64,000 nt of DNA from Roseiarcus sp963806935. Its GTDB lineage: Bacteria; Pseudomonadota; Alphaproteobacteria; Rhizobiales; Beijerinckiaceae. Shown piece after piece: positions 1 through 6,916 of the stretch; within the stretch, counting starts at the first letter, position 1, and the number at the start of each line of letters is the position of its first letter. The stretch lies in assembly GCA_963806935.1 (NCBI GenBank), contig CAWEAT010000015.1, positions 1 through 64,000 of the forward strand, read 5' to 3'. The notes below the pieces were generated by a model. That model did not search any database and was not told where the DNA came from. It was given only the letters and a program-made list of their open reading frames with translations. Both the position numbers and the translations under genes were made by a program.

Positions 1-17
1 GTTCCTCGGCACAGTGG

Positions 18-1142
18 TTATGACTTTTTGAGCGAGGGATCGGGATAGGCGCGCGCCATTTTGGTTCTGGCCTTGTCGGTGGAGAACATCCAGTTGATTC
101 GAGCGCCGCTTCGATTTCGCTGAGACTGCCAGACGTCGATCTCGGCAACCAGCCGGTCGGAGCTTTCGATTCGGCGATCGAGACATTGGCCTTTGAGCAC
201 GCCGATCTCGATCTCAACCATGTTGAGCCAGCTGGCGTGCTTGGGGGTGTAGTGGAAGTCGAGCCGCCTGAGCACGCGGCGCGCCTCGGCCGGCGGGAAG
301 GCGGCGTAGAGAGCGGCGGCGGTGTGGGTGGAGAGGTTGTCGAGGACGACGCGGATGCGCTCGGCTTCTGGGAAGTCGACATCGACAAGCTCGCGCATGC
401 AAAGGGCGAAGTCGTCAGCGGTGCGATGACCCGTGACCTTGACCCTGCGCCAAGAGCGGTGGGCGTCAAGGAAGACGAAGAGATTGACGACGCCGTTGCG
501 GCGATACTCGTAGTCGAAGCGCTCGAGCCGTCCGGGTGCGGCCGGGATCGGCTGGCGCGCTTCGCCGATGAGCTGGGAGGGGCTTTCGTCGAAGCAGACC
601 ACCGGCCGCTTTGGGTCAGGCTGCTCGGCATAGAGGTCGAGCACATCTTCCATCCGGGCGACGGACTTGGCGTCGACCTTGGGGATGCACCACATGTCCT
701 TCTGCCAGGGCTTGAGATGGTTCTCGGCCAAGCGTCGGCGGACGGTCTCCCGCGACAGACTGTCATGGTCGGTCAGCTTGACCATCGCGCCAGCCAGCAG
801 CTCCAGCGTCCAGCGGGCGCGACCTTCGGGCGGGCTCGAACATGCGGTGGCGACAAGCAGGGCTTCTTCGTTGCCGGTCAGCTTACGATCGGCGCCTGCC
901 CGCGGCTCCTCGTTCAAGGCGGCTTCGAGATTGCCTTCAACGAAGCGGCGCTTGGTCCTGTAAACGGTCGAGCCGCCGACAGCCACAGCAGCGGCAATAT
1001 CGTCGTCGCTGAGCCCGCTGTCGGCGGCCAACAGAATCTGGGCTCGTTTGATCTTGCGGGCGTAATGCTTTCCGCCGCCCACCAGCGCGGTGAGTTCACA
1101 CCGCTCGGCTTCGCTCAGTTCGACGTGGTAGCGTATGTTCAT
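18..1142 (-). CDS. IS630-family transposase
   Basis: This is a DDE transposase of the IS630/Tc1-mariner superfamily that cuts and pastes its element at TA sites. The N-terminal third is a helix-turn-helix region (residues about 20-90). The catalytic triad is visible as Asp in CFDESPS, Asp in VVLDNLSTH and Glu in WLNMVEIEIGVL. The 374-residue length is normal for a single-frame IS630 protein. I chose the ATG at 1142 because GAGGAG lies about 7 bases upstream; the frame stays open 17 codons further. Terminal inverted repeats could not be identified with confidence, and the far end may lie at or just outside position 1. The DNA next to it is a small LexA-like gene and a truncated membrane-protein gene, consistent with insertion-driven rearrangement. 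Confidence 0.93.
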   Translation of the reverse strand: MNIRYHVELSEAERCELTALVGGGKHYARKIKRAQILLAADSGLSDDDIAAAVAVGGSTVYRTKRRFVEGNLEAALNEEPRAGADRKLTGNEEALLVATACSSPPEGRARWTLELLAGAMVKLTDHDSLSRETVRRRLAENHLKPWQKDMWCIPKVDAKSVARMEDVLDLYAEQPDPKRPVVCFDESPSQLIGEARQPIPAAPGRLERFDYEYRRNGVVNLFVFLDAHRSWRRVKVTGHRTADDFALCMRELVDVDFPEAERIRVVLDNLSTHTAAALYAAFPPAEARRVLRRLDFHYTPKHASWLNMVEIEIGVLKGQCLDRRIESSDRLVAEIDVWQSQRNRSGARINWMFSTDKARTKMARAYPDPSLKKS

Positions 1143-1204
1143 CCGGGTCTCCTCGCGAATCGCGAAGCCCAGACGAATCAGGCTATGAATCAATTGTTTG
1201 GCAC

Positions 1205-1450
1205 GTGTCCCCGGCTCCCCCGTTCACCGACAAACAAGGTCAGTACCTGGCCTTCATCTACCCCTACAGCCGTATCTTCCGCCAACCGCCCGCGGAAGCC
1301 GACATGCAGCGGCACTTCCAAGTCTCGCCACCCAGCGCGCATCAGATGGTGCTCACCCTCGAACGCGCCGGCCTCATCAGGCGGACCGCGGGCGTCGCGC
1401 GCAGCATTGAGATTTTGGTCGAGCCCGAGGACCTCCCAGTCCTCCGTTGA
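1205..1450 (+). CDS. LexA-like winged-helix DNA-binding protein (small)
   Basis: An 81-residue protein starting at GTG 1205. Residues 10-70 match the N-terminal winged helix of the LexA/MarR type: KQGQYLAFI helix, a PAEADM turn, then SPPSAHQMVLTLERAGLI as recognition helix and wing, followed by RTAGVARSIEI. There is no peptidase domain, so it cannot be a self-cleaving LexA. Free-standing proteins of this size and sequence are common in proteobacteria and are often found beside insertion sequences. Its target is unknown. It is divergent from the transposase, sharing the 62-base gap. The stop at 1448 is followed in the same frame by the remnant of a membrane-protein gene, which places a rearrangement junction close by. 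Confidence 0.7.
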   Translation: MSPAPPFTDKQGQYLAFIYPYSRIFRQPPAEADMQRHFQVSPPSAHQMVLTLERAGLIRRTAGVARSIEILVEPEDLPVLR

Positions 1451-1486
1451 ACTTCAAACCGTCAAAACCTCTGTGCAACGGAACTA

Positions 1487-1771
1487 GTGCTGCTGCCTTT
1501 CCTGGTGGTCTACCTCTTTTTGTTCATGGTCCTCTTTCCGCGTTATCCCAAGCGCGGCGCCAAGGGCTTCCGCGTCGCGCGCAATCTGACGCCTGCGGAT
1601 TTCGAGTACGTCGCCCAGACTGCAGACGATGTCGAACAGTTGAAGCTGACGTGCGCAGTCCTGTCGGGCATTCTTTGGTGGAAGACGCAGTGCATTCGTG
1701 TCGGCTTCCTGCTCGCGATCGTCTGCGTGTTCCTGACCATGGTTCTGCTTCTGTACGCCTCGCTTACATGA
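1487..1771 (+). pseudogene. 5'-truncated Pycsar-effector-like small membrane protein
   Basis: The 94-residue reading frame is clearly paralogous to the gene at 1809-2258. Both share a membrane segment, then FPRYP (YPRFP in the paralogue), a DF-Y/FVA-T acidic stretch, and L-GILWWK before a last membrane segment. This copy begins inside the second membrane segment of the paralogue and lacks about 60 N-terminal residues including the first membrane helix and the D-KA motif. The loss coincides with the end of the LexA-like/IS block at about 1480. There is no plausible ribosome site at GTG 1487. It is therefore most likely a remnant cut by rearrangement, although translation of the fragment cannot be excluded. 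Confidence 0.65.
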
Positions 1772-1808
1772 TGCGGGGCCGCGCGCCGCGGGCAAGTCGG
1801 GGCCTTTG

Positions 1809-2258
1809 ATGGCTAGAGACAAGAACGCGCAGTTGCGCAATCTCATCGCCGGCTGCGGCAACTCAATGCGTCTCAGCGACATCAAGGCGCTCATCGCAGT
1901 GCTATTCGTGGCCATCATGATGATAACGGTTCTCCAGTACCGGGAACGCTATCCCTGGTATCTGAGCCCGGTGGTCATCCTGACGCCGTTCATGATCATT
2001 TATCTGAGCTTGCTGATCTCGGTTTATCCGCGATTTCCCCGGGCCGGGCGGAAGCGCTTCCCAATCTGGCGCAATGCGGATCCGGAGGATTTCGACTTCG
2101 TTGCCGACACGGAGGCCGAGATCGAGGAGCTCCCGGCGCTATGTGTGGGTCTGTCGCGCATCCTATGGTGGAAGAACATCACGCTGCTGACGGCCGATGT
2201 TCTCGCGATGGCCTGCCTTGCGGCGGCCGCGATCCTGTTGTTCGTCGGTTGGTTCTGA
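1809..2258 (+). CDS. Small membrane protein resembling Pycsar effector (PycTM/DUF5706-like)
   Basis: A 149-residue protein with membrane segments at about residues 25-47, 52-73 and 122-146. The order of motifs fits the PycTM-like (DUF5706) family: a polar-to-membrane junction SDIKALIAV (family: AD-KA), a second hairpin helix ending in VYPRFP, a soluble linker with DPEDFDFV, a helix LPALCVGLSRILWWKN (family: DL--Q---LS-I---K), and a final membrane helix. In characterised Pycsar systems such proteins disrupt the inner membrane when a partner cyclase makes cCMP or cUMP during phage infection. No nucleotide cyclase gene lies in the window, so this function is inference only. ATG 1809 was preferred to TTG 1806. 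It follows the truncated paralogue by 37 bases. Confidence 0.55.
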   Translation: MARDKNAQLRNLIAGCGNSMRLSDIKALIAVLFVAIMMITVLQYRERYPWYLSPVVILTPFMIIYLSLLISVYPRFPRAGRKRFPIWRNADPEDFDFVADTEAEIEELPALCVGLSRILWWKNITLLTADVLAMACLAAAAILLFVGWF

Positions 2259-2379
2259 GCGCGCCCGATCTTCATCATGGATATCCCGCGACAGGCTCGG
2301 TTCCTCCTCTGCGTCGGCGGCGGTGCCGGCCGAGCCAGGACGGCAACGCCCCCAGGGCACGGAGCGCCGCACGTTCAAC

Positions 2380-3180
2380 GTGCGCCGATGTGATGAGTGA
2401 CCGCTTCACGTCGACTCCGGTCCGCCTATCGGCGAGCGCATCAGCGTCGAGCATAGCGATCGCCTCGGCGCTGGCGAGCGTATCGCCGTCGGTCTCGGGT
2501 CCTGACGCCGGCCATCGTGTCGGCATGGGCGCGCGCGTCAGCGTCGGCGATCCGCATTGGCGTCGGCCTCGCCATCGCGCAGGCAAGGCCGTCGGCGGCC
2601 GGCCTGGCGAACGCGCATTCCCCCGAACGCCCGCAGACGACAAGGCCCGCCACGGCCCGCCTATGGGGCCGCCTCGCCATACGCGGCGGACGCATCAACC
2701 ATGGCCGGCGCGGCGGCGAGGGCCGGGCGCATCGAGCATCGGCGATCGCGTCGACCTCGACGTCGGCCAAGGCGCGAACGCGTCAGCCTCGGCGAAGACG
2801 TCGCTCGCGTCGAGCGCGTCGCGGCGGCGGCGCATCGGGGCAGACCCCGCGATCGGTCCTTGCCTTCGCAATAGGAAGGGCGCCAGCGCTCGCCATGACG
2901 ACGGCTGGTTCCCGGCGGACGAAAAAGGTGCCCGCGGGCCGCGAGCCGCAGTATGTGGCCGTCGTGTCGGCGAGCGCATCAGCGTCGGCGTCGAGCATGG
3001 CCCGAGGACCGATATGGAAGACCCGTGACGGCTGTTTCGCCGAAAGGCATCCCCCCCGGTTCGCCTCGATCGGTCACACCCGGCCGGCGGCGATCGGCCT
3101 TTTCGCACGGCTCGAACTCGATAGAACCCGTGACGGCCGACCCACAAGCGCTGCGCCGTTTCGCCCCTAACCCATTGACG
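2380..3180. repeat. GC-rich, gene-free stretch with degenerate short repeats
   Basis: No reading frame here looks like a protein: every frame on both strands is open for long stretches but gives low-complexity Arg/Ala/Ser-rich text. The DNA contains a recurring degenerate unit built on 'gtcggcgagcgcatcagcgt' and 'cgtcgagcatggc': good copies occur near 2430 and 2967, weaker ones near 2518, 2572 and 2733. 'cccgtgacggc' recurs near 3023 and 3127. The repeats explain the SASASAS and ADADA peptides seen in translation. The stretch lies between the Pycsar-like genes and an AT-rich segment and may be decayed or non-coding structural DNA. No RNA gene was recognised. Confidence 0.5.
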
Positions 3181-3689
3181 CCGGATGGCGCGTCCTACCG
3201 AAGTATATCTCAAAGAGTACTCATAGTATAGGATCCCATACTGTCAAGCATAAATGTAACTATTGCTGCGCGCTTGCATTTAATATAAGCCTAAAGGCTG
3301 CTTACCGATTTTCCGACTTCACCTCCCTGTTTTCGCTAAATCGCAAAATAAATTGCGGCGACGCGTGATAGAAGTCCCCCCCAAAGCTTGGATTCCCTTG
3401 GATCGCCTTGTCCGAATCAAGCCTTTTCAAAGGGTTGCGACGACTCCCCAAGCGAAAGGTCTTTTCTGCTCCCTTGTCTGCGCGCACGCGTGGCTGAGGC
3501 TCGCGCCGTAAGCGAAGCTTAACACAGAATTCTGATTTTCACGAAGAGAAAGCACCGAAAAGATCGTAACGTTCGCTTTCCGCTCCGCGATCGAAAGCCG
3601 AGAAATGCGCTTGCTTACGGATTGCGGACGCGGCAGCTTGGCCTCAAGGGGCGATGCTTCAGGCAATGTCAGGTTCAGGGAGGAAGGTA
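3181..3689. other. AT-rich intergenic segment upstream of the liv-type operon
   Basis: Base composition drops sharply from about 3200 to 3360 ('aagtatatctcaaagagt', 'gcatttaatataagcc'), against a GC-rich background. The segment holds an imperfect 18-base palindrome at 3225-3242. Two minus-strand frames (3302-3487 and 3427-3666) exist but have no family match that I recognise and poor ribosome sites, so they are not annotated. The segment presumably carries the promoter of the transporter operon that starts at 3690; no single -35/-10 pair stands out. Confidence 0.5.
3225..3242. promoter_or_regulatory. Imperfect 18-bp palindrome AGTATAGGATCCCATACT
   Basis: Arms AGTAT and ATACT flank the perfect palindrome GGATCC; only the A/C pair at the sixth position breaks symmetry. 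It sits in the most AT-rich part of the window. A two-fold symmetric site of this size is typical of an operator, but no cognate regulator can be named. It has no T-run, so it is not a terminator. Confidence 0.35.
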
Positions 3690-4955
3690 ATGGCGCGATG
3701 TGAAATCGCCGCGGCGCGCGCGGCAGGCCTCTTCGCCGCGGCGTCCGCCGCTCTCATGCTCGCGCCCTCGGCGCCGGCTTTCGCCGCCGACGATGGCCCG
3801 ATCAAGATCGGGGTGATCGCCGAGTCGCAATCGGTCGCCGGATCCTCGATTCCGCAAGCCGCCCAGATCGCCGCCGATGAGATCAACGCCAAGGGCGGGG
3901 TCGACGGGCGCAAGATCGAGATCGTGGCTTATGATAACCATTCGTCGTCGGCCGAATCGGTGCGCGCGTTCCAGCGCGCGGTCAACGAGGATCACGTCAA
4001 TGCGGTGATCGGCAGCTACATCAGCGAGGTCGTCCTCGCGCTCGAGCCGTGGGCCGGACGGCTCAAGACCGTGTTCATCACGCCGGGCGCGGCGTCCGAC
4101 GTCATCACCCAGAACATCGCCAAGGACTACGAGCACAACAAATACACCTTCCACGGCTACCTGACCTCGGGCGCGCTCTCCGGCCTCGTCTGCGACGCCG
4201 CCAAGGACATGCTGGTCGACGGCCTCAAGATGAAGACCGCGGTCATCATGAGCGAGGACGCCGCCTGGACGACGCCGCTCGACGCCGGCTACGAGGTCTG
4301 CCTGCCGAAGATCGGGCTTAAAGTGCTCGACCACGTCCGCTTCTCGCCCGACACCACCGACTTCACTCCGATCTTCAACAAGATCGAGGGTGAGAAGCCG
4401 GACGTGATCATCACCGGGATCTCGCATGTCGGCACGCAGCCGACGGTGCAATGGAAGAGCCAGCAAGTGCCGATCCCGATGTTCGGGATCGCCTCGCAGG
4501 CGACCAACTCGACCTTCTGGAAGGACACCAACGGCGCGACCGACGGCGTGATCTATCAGGGCGTGTCGGGTCCGGGCGTGGCGGTGACGCCGAAGACGCT
4601 GCCGTTCGTCGCCGCGTTCGTCAAGAAATTCGGCAACGATCCATCCTATTGCGGCTACACCGCTTATGACGATGTCTTCATCATCGCCGAGGCGATCAAG
4701 CGCGCCGGCGGCGTCGACAGCGACAAGCTCGTCGATGCGATGGAGAAGACCGATTATGTCGGCACGATCGGCCGCATCGAGTTCCTGCCGAAGGACGATC
4801 CCCATGTGCACGGGCTCAAGACCGGCCAGGGCTTCATCACCGGGCTGATGCTGCAATGGCAGAACGGCAAGCAGATCAACATGTGGCCGGCCGCGCTCGC
4901 CAACGGCAAGCTCGAGTTCCCGTCCTTCGTCAAGATCGCGGCCGGCGGCAATTGA
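3690..4955 (+). CDS. ABC transporter substrate-binding protein (branched-chain amino acid / LivJ type)
   Basis: A 421-residue periplasmic binding protein of the Peripla_BP_6 family that delivers small organic ligands to the permease pair downstream. I chose ATG 3690 because GGGAGGAAGG lies just upstream; 12 codons of open frame precede it. Residues 1-32 form a signal peptide with cleavage expected after PSAPAFA. The mature start IKIGVIAESQSVAGSSIPQA and the QRAVNEDHVNAVIGSYISE region match the family's first lobe. It is first in a run livJ-livH-livM-livGF on the same strand. The ligand may be a branched-chain amino acid, but relatives also bind urea, amides and aromatic acids, so substrate is undecided. 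Confidence 0.9.
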   Translation: MARCEIAAARAAGLFAAASAALMLAPSAPAFAADDGPIKIGVIAESQSVAGSSIPQAAQIAADEINAKGGVDGRKIEIVAYDNHSSSAESVRAFQRAVNEDHVNAVIGSYISEVVLALEPWAGRLKTVFITPGAASDVITQNIAKDYEHNKYTFHGYLTSGALSGLVCDAAKDMLVDGLKMKTAVIMSEDAAWTTPLDAGYEVCLPKIGLKVLDHVRFSPDTTDFTPIFNKIEGEKPDVIITGISHVGTQPTVQWKSQQVPIPMFGIASQATNSTFWKDTNGATDGVIYQGVSGPGVAVTPKTLPFVAAFVKKFGNDPSYCGYTAYDDVFIIAEAIKRAGGVDSDKLVDAMEKTDYVGTIGRIEFLPKDDPHVHGLKTGQGFITGLMLQWQNGKQINMWPAALANGKLEFPSFVKIAAGGN

Positions 4956-4987
4956 GCGGCGGACGAACGCGCTTGAGGGACGAAATC

Positions 4988-5084
4988 CGTCATTGCGAGC
5001 GTGAGCGAAGCAATCCAGGGAAGCTTTGGGCGCGCGGCGCCTCTGGATCGCCGCGTCGCGGCTTCGCCGCTCCTCGCGATGACG
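4988..5084. repeat. Palindromic 'cgtcattgcgagcg' repeat element
   Basis: Outer arms cgtcattgcgagcg and cgctcctcgcgatgacg, and inner arms gcaatccag and ctggatcgc, make an imperfect long hairpin. This element type is scattered between genes in many Hyphomicrobiales. It fills most of the gap between the binding-protein gene and the first permease gene, so in mRNA it could form a stem that stabilises the upstream message. A half copy lies at 21227-21255. Confidence 0.75.
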
Positions 5085-5110
5085 ACTCCGCGCAGATGCG
5101 CGTGCGGTAG

Positions 5111-5986
5111 ATGCTCATCTGGCAGATCCTGATCGACGGCTTCGCGATCTCCTCGCTCTACGCCCTCGGCGCGACCGGGTTCACGCTGATCTTCGGCGTG
5201 ACAGGGGTGCTCAACCTCTCGCATGGCGCGATCATGGTCGCCGCCGCGGTCGCCGCCTGGGCGGCTTCGGGAAATTTCGGCGCGGGCGCCTATCTTGCCG
5301 CCGTCTTCGGCGTCATCGTCGCGCTTCTGCTTGCGCTCGCGACCTACTACCTCGTCGTCCGGCGGCTGCAGCTGTCGCGCGCGGTGCGCGAGGAGGAAAA
5401 GGAAATCTTCATCCTCACCGCGACGCTGCTCTGGGGCATCATGATCCAGGAGGGGATCGCCTGGCTCTTCACCAACAACGCCAAGACGGTGCTGCCGATC
5501 GTCGACGGCGTGGTGACGATCCTCGGCGTGCGCACGCCGGCCAATGAGATCTTCACCGCGCTCGTCTGCTGGACGACGATCGGGGGCTTGTGGCTGTTCG
5601 TCAACCGCACCCTCGCCGGCAAGGCGGTGCTCGCCGCGTCGATGAACCCGCGCGGCGTGACCCTGCTCGGGATCGAGCTCAAGACGGTCTATGTCGGGGT
5701 GTGGGCGATCTACGGCGCGCTCGCGGGCGTCGCGGGCGTCCTGCTCGGAATGTTCCTCGGCGTCTCCTCCTACAGCGCCGGGCCCTTGACCGCGAGCGCG
5801 TTCTCGATCGTCGTCCTCGGGGGCCTGGGCAGCGTCTCGGGCTCGCTCATCGCGGCCTATGTCGTCGGCTATCTCGAGACGCTCACCGCCTATCTGGTGT
5901 CGCCGGCCTATCGCGCGATTCCCGCGCTCCTGCTTCTGGTCGCGGTGATGTACGTGCGCCCGCGCGGACTGATGGGCAGGCGGTAG
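5111..5986 (+). CDS. livH: Branched-chain amino-acid-type ABC permease, LivH family
   Basis: A 291-residue inner-membrane permease with about eight hydrophobic segments. The N-terminal LYALGATGFTLIFGVTGVLNLSHG signature (split here around residues 16-38) is diagnostic of LivH proteins, and VVLGGLGSVSGSLIAA near residue 235 is the conserved cytoplasmic coupling loop. It forms the channel with LivM. It follows the repeat element after the binding-protein gene and abuts livM (stop 5986, next ATG 5987). Confidence 0.93.
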   Translation: MLIWQILIDGFAISSLYALGATGFTLIFGVTGVLNLSHGAIMVAAAVAAWAASGNFGAGAYLAAVFGVIVALLLALATYYLVVRRLQLSRAVREEEKEIFILTATLLWGIMIQEGIAWLFTNNAKTVLPIVDGVVTILGVRTPANEIFTALVCWTTIGGLWLFVNRTLAGKAVLAASMNPRGVTLLGIELKTVYVGVWAIYGALAGVAGVLLGMFLGVSSYSAGPLTASAFSIVVLGGLGSVSGSLIAAYVVGYLETLTAYLVSPAYRAIPALLLLVAVMYVRPRGLMGRR

Positions 5987-6916
5987 ATGCTCCGTCGTGC
6001 GCTCCTTTCGCCGCCGGTCCTGATCAGCCTGGTCGTGGTCCTCCTCGCCGCGACGCTGCCGCTCTATGTGTCGGGCTACGTGCTCGGCCTGCTCACCATC
6101 GCCTATTATTTCGGCGTGTTCTCGATGGCCTGGGACCTCCTGTTCGGCTTCGCCAACGAAGTGAACTTCGGCCCCTCGTTCCTGATCGGCCTCGGCGCCT
6201 ATACCGCCGGCATCCTCGACAGCCTCTATCAGCCGCCGATCGCGCTCTGCGTCGCCGCGGGCGTGGCCGCGGCGATGATCGGGGGCCTCGTGCTGGCGCT
6301 GCCGGCGCTCAGGGTCCGGGGGCCCTATTTCGGCCTCACCACCCTCGTCGCCGTCCTGATATTGCAGAACTTCGTGGTCGTCGCGGCGAGCCTGACCGGA
6401 GGCGAGATCGGCTTGACCGTGCCCGACGTCATTTCGATCGACGACAAGGTCAATTACTGGATCGCGCTCGGCTTCATGGGCGTGAGCGGGGCGATCCTCT
6501 ACGGCCTCTCGCGCTCGCCGGTCGGCCTCATCCTGCAGGCGAGCGGGCAGGACCCGGTGCAGGCCGGGGCGCTCGGGTTCAACGTCGTCAAGCACAAGCT
6601 CGCGGCGTTCCTGGTCAGCGCGTTCTTCTCCGGTCTCGCCGGCGCGCTGATGGCGTTCTATCTCGGCGCGGCGTCGGTCGGCACCTTCATCGACGTCACG
6701 GTGGGCGTGCAGGTGATCATCGGCGCCGTCATCGGCGGCCGCCGCACCATCCTCGGCGCCGTCCTGGGCGCAGTGTTCCTGGTCGTCCTCGGCGAGAGCC
6801 TGCGGCCGCTCGGCGATCTTGCGACCTTCATCGTCTCGGCGGTCGCGCTGTTCGTCGTTCTCGTCTTCCCCGCCGGCCTCCTCGGCATGGTCAAGGGCGT
6901 GCGCGAGGCGACATGA
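5987..6916 (+). CDS. livM: Branched-chain amino-acid-type ABC permease, LivM family
   Basis: A 309-residue membrane protein with the LivM hallmarks: AWDLLFGFANEVNFGPSFL near residue 45, LRVRGPYFGLTTL around residue 105 and VIIGAVIGGRRTILGAVLGA near residue 240, which is the ATPase-contact loop. It pairs with LivH. It begins directly after the livH stop without a good Shine-Dalgarno, so it is probably translationally coupled. Its stop overlaps the next start as ATGA at 6913-6916. Confidence 0.92.
   Translation: MLRRALLSPPVLISLVVVLLAATLPLYVSGYVLGLLTIAYYFGVFSMAWDLLFGFANEVNFGPSFLIGLGAYTAGILDSLYQPPIALCVAAGVAAAMIGGLVLALPALRVRGPYFGLTTLVAVLILQNFVVVAASLTGGEIGLTVPDVISIDDKVNYWIALGFMGVSGAILYGLSRSPVGLILQASGQDPVQAGALGFNVVKHKLAAFLVSAFFSGLAGALMAFYLGAASVGTFIDVTVGVQVIIGAVIGGRRTILGAVLGAVFLVVLGESLRPLGDLATFIVSAVALFVVLVFPAGLLGMVKGVREAT

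Noticed and set aside
1..1204. Defined IS630 ends with inverted repeats and TA duplication
   Set aside because: Only weak similarity was found between the two flanks of the transposase; I could not place both ends reliably.
186..1487. 433-residue plus-strand frame opposite the transposase
   Set aside because: Antisense shadow of the IS630 transposase; only the small LexA-like gene past 1205, in another frame, is credible.
3302..3666. Two small minus-strand frames upstream of the binding-protein gene
   Set aside because: No good ribosome site and no recognised family. Text such as NPLKRLDSDKAIQGNP may come from an interspersed DNA element rather than a gene.
1..3700. A complete Pycsar operon
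   Set aside because: No adenylate/guanylate-cyclase-type gene is visible next to the effector-like genes, so a complete system is not claimed.
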